Positions 46,676-54,895 of a DNA stretch of 64,000 nucleotides are shown piece after piece. Below the pieces are notes generated by a model. It ran no database searches. It was given only the letters and a program-made list of their open reading frames with translations, and was not told the DNA's origin. The stretch covers positions 1 through 64,000 of the forward strand of contig RRZV01000083.1 of NCBI GenBank assembly GCA_003931895.1. The letters run 5' to 3'. Each line of letters starts with the position of its first letter. Position 1 is the stretch's first letter. The position numbers were made by a program, and so were the translations under genes. Source of the DNA: Mesohalobacter salilacus. GTDB taxonomy: Bacteria > Bacteroidota > Bacteroidia > Flavobacteriales > Flavobacteriaceae.

Positions 46676-47317
46676 ATGAAATATTTAAGTCTAATTATTT
46701 TAATGTTTATTTCTTATAATATTTCAGCTCAAGAAATCGCAGTGATGAAATACAAAGGCGGTGGCGATTGGTATAGCAATCCTACAGCTTTACCTAACCT
46801 TGTTAGATTTTGTAATGCAGAAATCAATACTGCCATCGCTGAGAAAATACCTACTGTTACACCTGATTCGCCTGAACTCTTCAATTATCCTTATGTATAT
46901 TTAACCGGTCACGGCAATGTGTTTTTTAGTGAAAACGACGTCCGAAATTTAAGAAACTATTTATTAAGTGGTGGATTTCTTCACGTTGATGATAATTATG
47001 GTATGGAACCCTATTTTAGAAAAGCCATTAAAACTGTATTTCCCGACAAATCATTAGAAGAAATTCCTGCCGATCATCCCATATTTTCAAACGCATTCAG
47101 TTTTCCAAAAGGCTTGCCCAAAATACACGTTCACGACGGAAAGCCCCCAAAATTATTCGGTTTAAGCCACGAAGGCAGATTGATTCTGATCTTTTCTTAT
47201 GAGAGTGATTTAGGCAATGGATGGGAAGACCCTGAAGTCCATAATGATCCAGAAGAAGTAAGATTAAAAGCTTTAAAAATGGGTGCTAATATTATTAAAT
47301 ACGTTTTTTCAAACTAA
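46676..47317 (+). CDS. DUF4159 domain protein, exported
   Basis: The protein of 213 residues has a signal peptide (MKYLSLIILMFISYNISAQ) and a DUF4159 domain, recognised from GGGDWYSNPTALPNLVRFCN, the VYLTGHGNVFFSE stretch and LSGGFLHVDDNYGMEP. DUF4159 has a class I glutamine-amidotransferase-like fold and is usually found as a stand-alone periplasmic protein or attached to BatA-type proteins; its activity is unknown to me. The frame is open from 46628, but the 46676 ATG gives a complete signal peptide and follows the rsmE stop by 10 bp. Confidence 0.85.
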   Translation: MKYLSLIILMFISYNISAQEIAVMKYKGGGDWYSNPTALPNLVRFCNAEINTAIAEKIPTVTPDSPELFNYPYVYLTGHGNVFFSENDVRNLRNYLLSGGFLHVDDNYGMEPYFRKAIKTVFPDKSLEEIPADHPIFSNAFSFPKGLPKIHVHDGKPPKLFGLSHEGRLILIFSYESDLGNGWEDPEVHNDPEEVRLKALKMGANIIKYVFSN

Positions 47318-47326
47318 GAATTCAGA

Positions 47327-47830
47327 ATGCAACAATTGGCTCATAAAGACATAGTAAATAAAAAAAATACGCTGTCTATTATTTTAGTTTGTGATGTTTT
47401 AAATTCGCCAGCTAATTTAGGAAGTCTTTGCAGAATAGCAGAGGCTTTTGGTGTTGCAAAATTGTATATCAACCAAACCAATAAAGACTTTCTGAAATCT
47501 AATAGATTTAAAAAAACTGCTCGACACACTGATCAATATCTTGATTTAGAGTTTTATACTGATTTTACACAGTTATTTAAAACCCTTAAAGTTGAGAAAT
47601 ACGAGAGCGTTGCCTTAGAATATTGTGATAAAAGTGTAGCTCTACCTCAAATAAAATTTAATGAAAAAACAGCATTAGTTGTTGGTAATGAAAAATCAGG
47701 TGTATCAGAGACTATTTTAAATTTTGTAGAAAAGTCAACTCATATTGATATGTATGGTCGAAGCAGTAGTATAAATGTTGTTCAAGCTACAGCTATTGCG
47801 CTTTACGAATGTGTAAATCAACAGCGATGA
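47327..47830 (+). CDS. SpoU/TrmH family RNA methyltransferase
   Basis: The 167-residue protein is a SpoU-class 2'-O-methyltransferase without an N-terminal substrate-binding extension. Motif 1 is LNSPANLGSLCRIAEAFGV, motif 2 is TALVVGNEKSGVSE and motif 3 is SSSINVVQATAIALYE. These form the SAM-binding trefoil knot. It resembles TrmL/TrmH-like tRNA enzymes, but the target nucleotide cannot be set from sequence. It overlaps the next start by four bases (ATGA). Confidence 0.9.
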   Translation: MQQLAHKDIVNKKNTLSIILVCDVLNSPANLGSLCRIAEAFGVAKLYINQTNKDFLKSNRFKKTARHTDQYLDLEFYTDFTQLFKTLKVEKYESVALEYCDKSVALPQIKFNEKTALVVGNEKSGVSETILNFVEKSTHIDMYGRSSSINVVQATAIALYECVNQQR

Positions 47831-49011
47831 GTTTAGACAAAAATATTTTACATCCAGATGTTATTGAGTTTATAAAACAACACGAGAATCACGATATTCC
47901 AAAGTTGATTTTAAAAGGCAGTCCTTTTAAGTCTATTAGTATTCAACACATTGCACAACAAATTAAAGGTCGACAAGTAGCTAAAACAAAATTTCCACAA
48001 TTATATGATTGTTCAACAATCATCTATCCGCCAAAGCTAAACCTAGAGCAATCTTCTTCAGAAGTTGCTGCAAACTATAAAACTCAATTTGTAAACACTG
48101 ATGATAAAGTTATAGATATTACCGGCGGAATGGGAGTTGACACCTTGGCTTTTGCTCAAAAATCTAATTGTGTAACCTATTGTGAAATACAATCCAAAAC
48201 TTTTGAATATGCTCAGCACAATTTTAAATCTCATAATCCAGAAATAAAATTATACCTAACCGATGGCATAGCATTTCTCAAGCAAAATAAAACTCAATAC
48301 GATTTGATATATGTCGATCCTGCGAGACGAAATCAACATCAAAAAAAGGTGTTTAGACTTGAAGACTCTGCGCCTAATGTTTTGGAATACTTAGATTTAT
48401 TTCAATCAAAGTCTAATCGTGTTTTAATTAAAACTTCACCCCTACTCGACTTAAAGTATTGCTTAAATAAAATAGTTTTTGTAGCTGAAATACATATTGT
48501 TGCAATTAAAAATGAAGTTAAAGAGATTTTGATTTTAATAGATTTTAATTCTGCAAAAAGAGCTCCTGTTTTAAAAGCTGTAAATTTAGAATCTGATCAA
48601 AAAAGTTTTCAAGGTCAGTCAACTTTGTTAGATGAATCACCAAAAATATCTGAACCAAAAACTTATTTATACGAACCTAATGCAGCGATTATGAAGTCTG
48701 GTTTATTTGGTGAACTATCAACTCAATTTAACCTGACAGCTTTGGCTAAAAACACACATTTGTTTACCAGTAATGATTTAGTTGATTTTCCTGGTCGACG
48801 ATTTAAAATTAAATCCATAGTATCGCCTAAAAAGAAAGATTTGAAAAAACATATACCTCATTTAAAAGCTAACGTTAGTAGTAGAAACTACCCCCTAAAA
48901 CCCGAACAAATTAAAGCAAAATACCAGATACAAGATGGCGGTGATTGTTATGCTTTTTTTGTTTCAGATTTTAAAAATCAAAAAATAGTATTAATTTGTC
49001 ATAAAATTTAG
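47827..49011 (+). CDS. Class I SAM-dependent methyltransferase with THUMP-like C-terminal domain
   Basis: The protein of 394 residues has an N-terminal helical segment, a Rossmann methyltransferase core with DITGGMGVDTLAFAQKS (SAM loop, near 98-114) and an acidic loop YCEIQSKTFEYA, the catalytic-type motif YVDPARRNQHQKK, and a C-terminal region with RRFKIKSIVSPKKKDLKKHI, which belongs to a THUMP-like domain. The family is thought to modify RNA, but no target is known. ATG 47827 gives a 4 bp overlap with the SpoU gene; the earlier ATG 47809 is inside that gene. Confidence 0.87.
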   Translation: MSLDKNILHPDVIEFIKQHENHDIPKLILKGSPFKSISIQHIAQQIKGRQVAKTKFPQLYDCSTIIYPPKLNLEQSSSEVAANYKTQFVNTDDKVIDITGGMGVDTLAFAQKSNCVTYCEIQSKTFEYAQHNFKSHNPEIKLYLTDGIAFLKQNKTQYDLIYVDPARRNQHQKKVFRLEDSAPNVLEYLDLFQSKSNRVLIKTSPLLDLKYCLNKIVFVAEIHIVAIKNEVKEILILIDFNSAKRAPVLKAVNLESDQKSFQGQSTLLDESPKISEPKTYLYEPNAAIMKSGLFGELSTQFNLTALAKNTHLFTSNDLVDFPGRRFKIKSIVSPKKKDLKKHIPHLKANVSSRNYPLKPEQIKAKYQIQDGGDCYAFFVSDFKNQKIVLICHKI

Positions 49012-49016
49012 AATTG

Positions 49017-49610
49017 ATGATTAAGACCTATTTGACTTTGTTACTATTCACTTGTTCGCTCTTGTCTTTCGGACAATGTGAGTACAGCGAAATGGCTTAT
49101 GATAATTCTACTAATCAAGCTTATTTAAAGTCCCTTCCAATAACATTAGACATCTACGAAACTCCATTTAATGGCAGAATTGTATTAGCTTCATTTATCA
49201 GAACTGGTAATCAATACTTTATAGAAATAGAAATCACAAAAGATTCTTCATCCCAAAATTTAGAACCCATTTGTTTTGAAAAGGGTTCTCGCCTAAGCTT
49301 CTCTCTTAAAGATGGGTCAATCGTCAGTATACCTCAAATAGAAGAAAAAATATGTGGTATTAAATCTTATGATAAAAAAACTAATTACACTTCTATATCA
49401 AATTATGCCAAATTCATTTTAACACAAGAAGCTTTTGACAGTTTAGTCAAATCTGAAATAATTTTGATAAAAATAAGCTCTACAGATTTTAATAAAACGT
49501 TTGTTTTAAAAGATGAATTAATTCAAACCCGAGCAGATTCAACCATAACAACAAATCCCAGTCGCTTTTTTATTGACAATATTAAATGTATGACTAACCC
49601 CAAATTTTAA
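49017..49610 (+). CDS. Exported hypothetical protein
   Basis: The protein of 197 residues begins with a signal peptide (MIKTYLTLLLFTCSLLSFG) followed by QCEYSEM; the Cys near the cleavage site is not in a good lipobox, so I read it as a type I signal. The mature part is beta-rich and has several Lys/Asp/Ser clusters; a repeat-like feature was not seen. I recognise no family. It sits in the housekeeping string between the THUMP-like methyltransferase and the Nramp-like transporter. A TTG at 49014 precedes the ATG, but the latter is preferred. Confidence 0.7.
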   Translation: MIKTYLTLLLFTCSLLSFGQCEYSEMAYDNSTNQAYLKSLPITLDIYETPFNGRIVLASFIRTGNQYFIEIEITKDSSSQNLEPICFEKGSRLSFSLKDGSIVSIPQIEEKICGIKSYDKKTNYTSISNYAKFILTQEAFDSLVKSEIILIKISSTDFNKTFVLKDELIQTRADSTITTNPSRFFIDNIKCMTNPKF

Positions 49611-50864
49611 TTGGTTTTGAAGCAATCGTATACATCATTAATTAAATCTATCGGTCCAGGTTTTTTGTTGGCTGGTGCAGCCATTGGGGTATCACATTTA
49701 GTTCAAGCTACGCGAGCTGGCGCTGAATATGGTTTTGTGCTACTTGGCGCTTTAATCATTGCTTGTTTAACCAAATATCCATTTATGGAATTTGGACCAC
49801 GCTATACATCTACAACAGGTAAATCTTTAATTGAAGGTTACAAAGGTATTGGTCAATGGGCTTTGCAGCTTTATTTTATTATTAGTATTGGCAGTGCTTT
49901 CATTATTCAAGCTGCTGTTACATTGGTAACGGCTGGATTAGCCGAATATTTATTTCGATTAGGAATAAGTGTTTTTGGTTGGTCGTGTATTATTCTGAGT
50001 CTTTGTATACTTATTCTTTGGATTGGACGGTATAAAACTATTGACCGTTTAATGAAGCTGTTAATTAGCGGTTTAACCATAGCTACATTAATTGCAGTAT
50101 TTTTAGCATTAGATAACGAAAAAAACACAAACCTTTTTAGCTTTACGCATCCCGATTTATGGCAGGTTAGTTCAATTGCCTTTATTATTGCTTTTATGGG
50201 CTGGATGCCAATACCTGTTGATGCTTCTGTTTGGCATTCAATCTGGACCAAAGAAAAAAATAAACAATATCTCAACAATTCTACTAAAAACAGTTTATTA
50301 GACTTTAATATTGGTTATCTATCGGCTTCATTTATTGGTTTATTGTTTTTTTTGCTTGGTGTTTTAGTTTTTTTTGGTAGAGAAATAGAACTCTCAACAA
50401 CTGCTGTTGGGTTTTCAGGTCAGTTGATAGAGATGTACCAATACAGTATTGGCGAATGGAGTAAAACCATTATTGCAATAGCCGCATTTTTTGCGATGTT
50501 TAGCACAACTTTAGCCGTAACCGATGCCTACCCGAGAGTGTTTGATGAGTATATAAAGCTTCAAATTAAAACAGTAAAACATTCTAAAAATCGCTATGTT
50601 CTTCTCCTTATTTTTATTTCAATTTTGAGTTTAGGACTCCTCTACTTTTTTTCTAACAGTTTTACAGTGTTTATAGATTTTGCAACAGGTTTAGCCTTTT
50701 TAACATCACCTATTATTGCCTGGTTAAATTTGAAATTAGTTACCGCTGATGATTTCCCAAAAAACGAAAAACTCAAACCTGTTTATCTATGGTTTAGCAA
50801 AATTTGTCTTTGGTTTTTAATTTGTTTTGGGCTGTTTTACTTAGGCTTTCATCTAATAACTTAA
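49611..50864 (+). CDS. Nramp-related transporter with non-canonical metal-site motifs
   Basis: The 417-residue membrane protein has about 11 membrane segments and an Nramp/APC fold; the N-terminal IGPGFLLAGAAIGVSHLVQ is the TM1 pattern. In classical Nramp manganese transporters TM1 has DPGN and TM6 has MPH. Here these positions read AIGVSH and GWMPIPVDASVWHSIW, so the usual metal ligands are missing, and the substrate cannot be taken to be manganese or iron. It may belong to an Nramp-related clade with a different substrate. The start is TTG (49611 or 49617); there is no ATG. It converges with acs with 5 bp between the stops. Confidence 0.8.
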   Translation: MVLKQSYTSLIKSIGPGFLLAGAAIGVSHLVQATRAGAEYGFVLLGALIIACLTKYPFMEFGPRYTSTTGKSLIEGYKGIGQWALQLYFIISIGSAFIIQAAVTLVTAGLAEYLFRLGISVFGWSCIILSLCILILWIGRYKTIDRLMKLLISGLTIATLIAVFLALDNEKNTNLFSFTHPDLWQVSSIAFIIAFMGWMPIPVDASVWHSIWTKEKNKQYLNNSTKNSLLDFNIGYLSASFIGLLFFLLGVLVFFGREIELSTTAVGFSGQLIEMYQYSIGEWSKTIIAIAAFFAMFSTTLAVTDAYPRVFDEYIKLQIKTVKHSKNRYVLLLIFISILSLGLLYFFSNSFTVFIDFATGLAFLTSPIIAWLNLKLVTADDFPKNEKLKPVYLWFSKICLWFLICFGLFYLGFHLIT

Positions 50865-50869
50865 GTCAG

Positions 50870-52777
50870 TTATAATTTACCTTTAATAATCTGTTCAACC
50901 ACCTCAGGATTAAGCAAAGTGCTAGTATCGCCCAAATTGCTGGTATCATCAGAAGCGATTTTTCTTAAAATACGTCGCATTATTTTCCCACTTCGGGTTT
51001 TAGGCAAACCTTTTGTAAACTGAATTTTATCCAGTTTAGCAATTGGTCCAATTTGTTCAGTGATGATTTGGTTGATTTCTTTTCTGACGTTATCCTGATT
51101 TCTAGTCTCACCGGTTTCTTTCATCGTGATATAACCATAAAGCGCGCTACCTTTGACCTCGTGTGGAAATCCTACAATAGCACTTTCTACAACTGCTGGA
51201 TGTTCATTGATAGCATCTTCAATCGGCGCGGTGCCTAAATTATGTCCTGAAACGATAATGACATCATCTACTCTACCCGTGATTCTGTAATAACCTACTT
51301 CATCTCTAAAAGCGGCATCACCGGAGAAATACATATTTTTAAATGCAGAAAAATACGTGTCTTTGTAACGCTGATGATTGCCCCAAATCGTTCTTGCCAT
51401 ACTTGGCCAGGGAAATTTTATACATAAACGCCCATCAACTTGATTGGCTTTAACAGGTTTTCCGTCTTCATCCATCAACTCGGGTTGAATGCCGATAAAT
51501 GGCAATGTGGCATAGGTAGGTTTTGTGGGCGTTGCAAAAGGGATGGGAGAAATCATAATGCCTCCTGTTTCGGTTTGCCACCACGTATCTACAATAGGAG
51601 ATTTTTTCTTACCAACATTATCATCATACCAATGCCAAGCTTCTTCATTGATGGGTTCGCCAACTGTTCCAAGAACTTTTAAAGAAGACAAATCGTGTTT
51701 TTCAACATGCTCTACGCCTTCTTTAGCTAATGCTCGAATGGCTGTTGGTGCTGTATAAAATTGATTAACTTTATGCTTTTCAACAATATTCCAAAAGCGA
51801 CCAAAATCAGGGTAATTTGGCACGCCTTCAAACATGACTGTAGTGGCTCCATTACATAATGGACCATAAACAATATAGCTATGACCGGTAATCCAACCAA
51901 TATCGGCGGTACACCAATACACATCATTTTCTCTGTATTGAAATATATTTTTAAACGTATAGGCCGTATAAACCATATAACCTGCTGTGGTATGAACCAT
52001 TCCTTTAGGTTGACCTGTTGAGCCCGAAGTGTATAAGATAAATAAAGGATCTTCAGCGTCCATGATTTCAGCTTCACAATGTGTATCAGCTTGGTCTAAA
52101 AGGGGTTGAAGCCAATGGTCACGACCTGATTTCATATCAATATCGGTTTGAATACGTTTGGCGACAAGCACATTTTCTATGCAATTGCAAGATTCGAGAG
52201 CTTCATCTACAATACCTTTTAAATCAATTGTTTTTGAACCGCGATAAGAACCGTCACTTGTGATGAGCATTTTACAGTCAGAATCGTTTATTCTTGTTGC
52301 TAAAGCGTTGGCAGAAAATCCGGCAAAAACTACTGAATGAATAGCGCCAATTCGTGCACAAGCCAATACTGAAATAGCCAATTCAGGAATCATTGGTAGA
52401 TATATGCAAACCCTATCGCCTTTTTGAATGCCTTTTGACTTTAAAACGTTTGCCATTTTGCAAACTTTTTTGTGTAACTCTTTATATGAAATATGTTGAG
52501 CGTCTTCGCTTGGGTCGTTGGGCTCAAATAAAATAGCGGTTTTATCGCCTCGAGTGTTTAAATGTCTGTCAATACAATTTTCTGTGATATTAAGTTTGGC
52601 GCCTTCAAACCATTTGATTTCGGGTTTAGAAAAATCCCAGTCTAAAACTTTATCCCATTTTTTTCGCCACATAAAATGTTCTTCAGCGATTTCTTCCCAG
52701 AAGGTTTCTGGGTTTCTGACTGATTTTCTGTAGACTTGAAAATATTCTTCAAAATTTTTGATGTGATAATTACTCAT
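50870..52777 (-). CDS. acs: Acetyl-CoA synthetase (AMP-forming)
   Basis: The 635-residue enzyme makes acetyl-CoA from acetate, ATP and CoA through acetyl-AMP. It has the adenylation P-loop ILYTSGSTGQPKGMVH (near 247-262), WWQTETGGIMISP (near 400), YFSGDAAFRDEVGYYRITGR, and the C-terminal PKTRSGKIMRRILRKIA with the catalytic and regulatory lysine. The N-terminus MSNYHIKNFEEYFQVYRKS and the length match Acs rather than other acyl-CoA ligases. It is probably monocistronic. No -7 box was recognised upstream. Confidence 0.96.
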   Translation of the reverse strand: MSNYHIKNFEEYFQVYRKSVRNPETFWEEIAEEHFMWRKKWDKVLDWDFSKPEIKWFEGAKLNITENCIDRHLNTRGDKTAILFEPNDPSEDAQHISYKELHKKVCKMANVLKSKGIQKGDRVCIYLPMIPELAISVLACARIGAIHSVVFAGFSANALATRINDSDCKMLITSDGSYRGSKTIDLKGIVDEALESCNCIENVLVAKRIQTDIDMKSGRDHWLQPLLDQADTHCEAEIMDAEDPLFILYTSGSTGQPKGMVHTTAGYMVYTAYTFKNIFQYRENDVYWCTADIGWITGHSYIVYGPLCNGATTVMFEGVPNYPDFGRFWNIVEKHKVNQFYTAPTAIRALAKEGVEHVEKHDLSSLKVLGTVGEPINEEAWHWYDDNVGKKKSPIVDTWWQTETGGIMISPIPFATPTKPTYATLPFIGIQPELMDEDGKPVKANQVDGRLCIKFPWPSMARTIWGNHQRYKDTYFSAFKNMYFSGDAAFRDEVGYYRITGRVDDVIIVSGHNLGTAPIEDAINEHPAVVESAIVGFPHEVKGSALYGYITMKETGETRNQDNVRKEINQIITEQIGPIAKLDKIQFTKGLPKTRSGKIMRRILRKIASDDTSNLGDTSTLLNPEVVEQIIKGKL

Positions 52778-52896
52778 GGTTTGAGGCTTTTTAGCATTAA
52801 GATTGTATTCTGAGTCTTTAAAAATAAAATATTTATTAGATATAACGAATTTAAATCTGCAAGGTTTTGAAAATCATTGATTCTTTTAAATATTAC

Positions 52897-52929
52897 AAAC
52901 CTGCAAGGTTTTTAAAACCTTGCAGGTTT
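52897..52929. repeat. Perfect 16 bp palindrome with a third half copy nearby
   Basis: AAACCTGCAAGGTTTT (52897-52912) and AAAACCTTGCAGGTTT (52914-52929) are perfect inverted repeats around a single central T. A third copy of the arm, TCTGCAAGGTTTT, lies at 52856-52868. It could act as a terminator or be a mobile intergenic repeat; it is the first part of a 200 bp repeat-rich gap between acs and the SDR gene. Confidence 0.75.
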
Positions 52930-52940
52930 AATTGTTTTAC

Positions 52941-53066
52941 TTCCTGCGTGAGGGATTTCAACCACAGGCAGACAAGGCAATGGAAATCCCGCAGTGAGGC
53001 GACACGCCGAAGCGAGGAATTGGAATGAAAAGCCCGACTCCCGCCTTGTGCGGGAGACACGCCCAA
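52941..53066. repeat. GC-rich structured intergenic repeat
   Basis: This 126 bp stretch is much more GC-rich than the rest of the window and contains several stems: GGGATTTC / GAAATCCC (52952-52959 and 52983-52990), GGCG-aca-CGCC, and CTCCCGC / GCGGGAG (53038-53044 and 53050-53056) around a CTTGT loop. Together with the palindrome before it, it accounts for the gap 52778-53084. No coding capacity is seen. Similar GC-rich repeats are, in my recollection, common in flavobacterial intergenic DNA. Confidence 0.6.
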
Positions 53067-53084
53067 ATTATATTAATTTTAAAT

Positions 53085-53795
53085 TTACTTTTTAGGTGGT
53101 TGTGAAGGTCTGACTTCTATTTTGCTTGGTAAAGTCCTGGGATTCAATTTAAACAAATCCACAACGATTTCTCCTAAATCTTCAATTTGTATTTTCCAGG
53201 CGTCGCTGTCATCTGGCTGATTACCATTGAAATAAGTAGAAACTGAACCAGGCATGATGGTCGAGACATTTACACCTTTTTGTCTTAAATCTAGCATTAC
53301 AGCTTGGGTAAAACCGGTGACACCAAATTTACTCGCATTGTAAGCTGAGCCACCTGCAAAGAAGTTTTCGCCTGCTAAACTGGAAATGCTGATAAAGTAA
53401 CCTTTGGTTTTCTTAAGCGCTTCTACAGATGATTTTATGGTGTAAAACACACCACTCAAGTTGGTATCAATCACTTCTTGCCACTGCTCTACTGTGAGGT
53501 CTTCAATGCTGCCAAAATGCCCTAAACCTGCGTTAGCAATGACATAGTCGATTTGTCCAAAGGCATCTTCGGCTTTGTCCACAGCAGATTTTACGGCCTT
53601 GTAATCGCGAACATCGGCTTCTACACCAAGACATTTTACCTTATATTTTTCAGATATGGCATTAGCGGCTTGGTCTGCACTGCTTTGACTTCGACTGGTC
53701 AACACAGAATGAACGCCTTGTTGTGCAAGACTTTCGGCTATGCCGTAACCAATGCCTTTTGAACCACCGGTGATGAATGCTACTTTTCCTTTCAT
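53085..53795 (-). CDS. Short-chain dehydrogenase/reductase
   Basis: The protein of 236 residues is a classical SDR with the NAD(P)-binding motif TGGSKGIGYGIAE, the NAG motif (VIANAGLGHFG) and the catalytic Ser-Tyr-Lys set, with YNASKFGVTGF. A basic residue in the TGGSKGIG loop and SRSQ after the second strand favour NADP. The substrate is not readable. The frame is open to ATG 53807, but MKGKVAFITGG at 53795 gives the usual N-terminus. A -7 box lies 26 bp upstream. The GC-rich repeat is directly behind its stop codon. Confidence 0.88.
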   Translation of the reverse strand: MKGKVAFITGGSKGIGYGIAESLAQQGVHSVLTSRSQSSADQAANAISEKYKVKCLGVEADVRDYKAVKSAVDKAEDAFGQIDYVIANAGLGHFGSIEDLTVEQWQEVIDTNLSGVFYTIKSSVEALKKTKGYFISISSLAGENFFAGGSAYNASKFGVTGFTQAVMLDLRQKGVNVSTIMPGSVSTYFNGNQPDDSDAWKIQIEDLGEIVVDLFKLNPRTLPSKIEVRPSQPPKK

Positions 53796-53820
53796 AATTA
53801 TTATCATTTTTGAGTTAATC

Positions 53821-53828
53821 CAAAAATA
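53821..53828 (-). promoter_or_regulatory. -7 box for the SDR gene
   Basis: The minus strand reads TATTTTTG, an exact TAnnTTTG match, predicting a start near 53815 and a 20 nt leader to ATG 53795. Confidence 0.5.
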
Positions 53829-53997
53829 GTATTTAAGTCTTAAGTCTAAGTTGATTTAAAAAAGGTTTAACCTTCTTCGTTTTGATAGTTGTTTTAACCT
53901 CTAGGTTCGCAAAGAATTCGCTAGTTTTCTTTACTTGATAATTGTTGTAAACCATTAAAAAATTAAGAGCATTAAGCTTATTCTGCAAAAGAAATTG

Positions 53998-54837
53998 TTA
54001 TGGTTTAAGCTCGATTTCATAGATGTGCTGGGCAACACCTTGATCAGATTCTGTTGATATATAGAGTTTATCTTTATAAAACGCTAAGCCTTCTGCTTGA
54101 GGTAATTCTGCTTCATTAAGTTTATAAATAGTTTTGGGGTTGAATGCAGAATCTAAAATGAGTAATCTCATATGCCGACCGTCAAGCATATAAAAATCTT
54201 CATTTCTCGGATTTACGGTTAAAGCTGACGGCATAAATTCAGGGTGATTTTTAAATATTTTGTCATTTAAATTCAATTGATAAATTGGTTTATCAATAAA
54301 TTTCTGATTTGCTAAATCAAATCCAAAAATGGGTTTTGTATTTTTATCTTTTTTCAACTTAAATTTTGGTGCCAATAACAAGCGATTTTGAGCTGAATCG
54401 TAATGTAAGCCTTCAAAATTGTATTTTTCTTTAAGTTTTGGTTGGTATGTTTTTACTGCTTTCTCGCCAAAAACATTATTGATTTCAAACAATTTGCCAT
54501 CGCTTCTTAATACGTAAACCGTCTCATTTACTTTGGTAACCGATTCATAATCGCCACCTGGGCCAAACTTTATTCTCTTTTCAATAGATTTCGTTTTAAG
54601 GTTATAAACAAACAAATAGCCATCTTCATCTTGTACACAAATTAAACGGTGTTTATCCCAATGCACCATACCTGATATTTCATTGAGTTCATTTGGTAAT
54701 ATCCATTCTTTTGTTAATTTGTATTGGTATTTTTCTTGTTCTTTTCCAAGAATAACATCTTTAAAAATTAATAAAGTTGAAATTAATGCAACACATAAAA
54801 ATATTATGATTTTTAAACCCAGTAAATTCTTAAACAT
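53998..54837 (-). CDS. SdiA-regulated-domain (beta-propeller) protein
   Basis: The 279-residue protein has one N-terminal hydrophobic segment (about 8-27, an anchor or signal) and a repeated beta-blade pattern: ELNEISGMVHWDKHRLICVQ, GDYESVTKVNETVYVLRSDG, NFEGLHYDSAQNRLLLAP and QAEGLAFYKDKLYISTES. This matches the SdiA-regulated/phytase-like propeller family, whose biochemical role is unclear. It probably faces the periplasm. It is divergent from the MscS gene across 58 bp. The 190 bp between it and the SDR promoter region holds nothing else I can support. Confidence 0.78.
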   Translation of the reverse strand: MFKNLLGLKIIIFLCVALISTLLIFKDVILGKEQEKYQYKLTKEWILPNELNEISGMVHWDKHRLICVQDEDGYLFVYNLKTKSIEKRIKFGPGGDYESVTKVNETVYVLRSDGKLFEINNVFGEKAVKTYQPKLKEKYNFEGLHYDSAQNRLLLAPKFKLKKDKNTKPIFGFDLANQKFIDKPIYQLNLNDKIFKNHPEFMPSALTVNPRNEDFYMLDGRHMRLLILDSAFNPKTIYKLNEAELPQAEGLAFYKDKLYISTESDQGVAQHIYEIELKP

Positions 54838-54868
54838 GATATATTATTAAATAACAATTTTATTAATT

Positions 54869-54876
54869 TATCTTTG
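54869..54876 (+). promoter_or_regulatory. -7 box for the second mscS-like gene
   Basis: TATCTTTG is an exact TAnnTTTG match 19 bp before ATG 54896, giving a short leader of about 13 nt. Confidence 0.5.
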
Positions 54877-54895
54877 AATTCAAAATGTATTTAAC

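Noticed and set aside
51727-52077. 116-codon minus-strand frame within acs
   Set aside because: Lies within acs on the same strand in another frame, across the conserved adenylation domain; shadow of the real gene.
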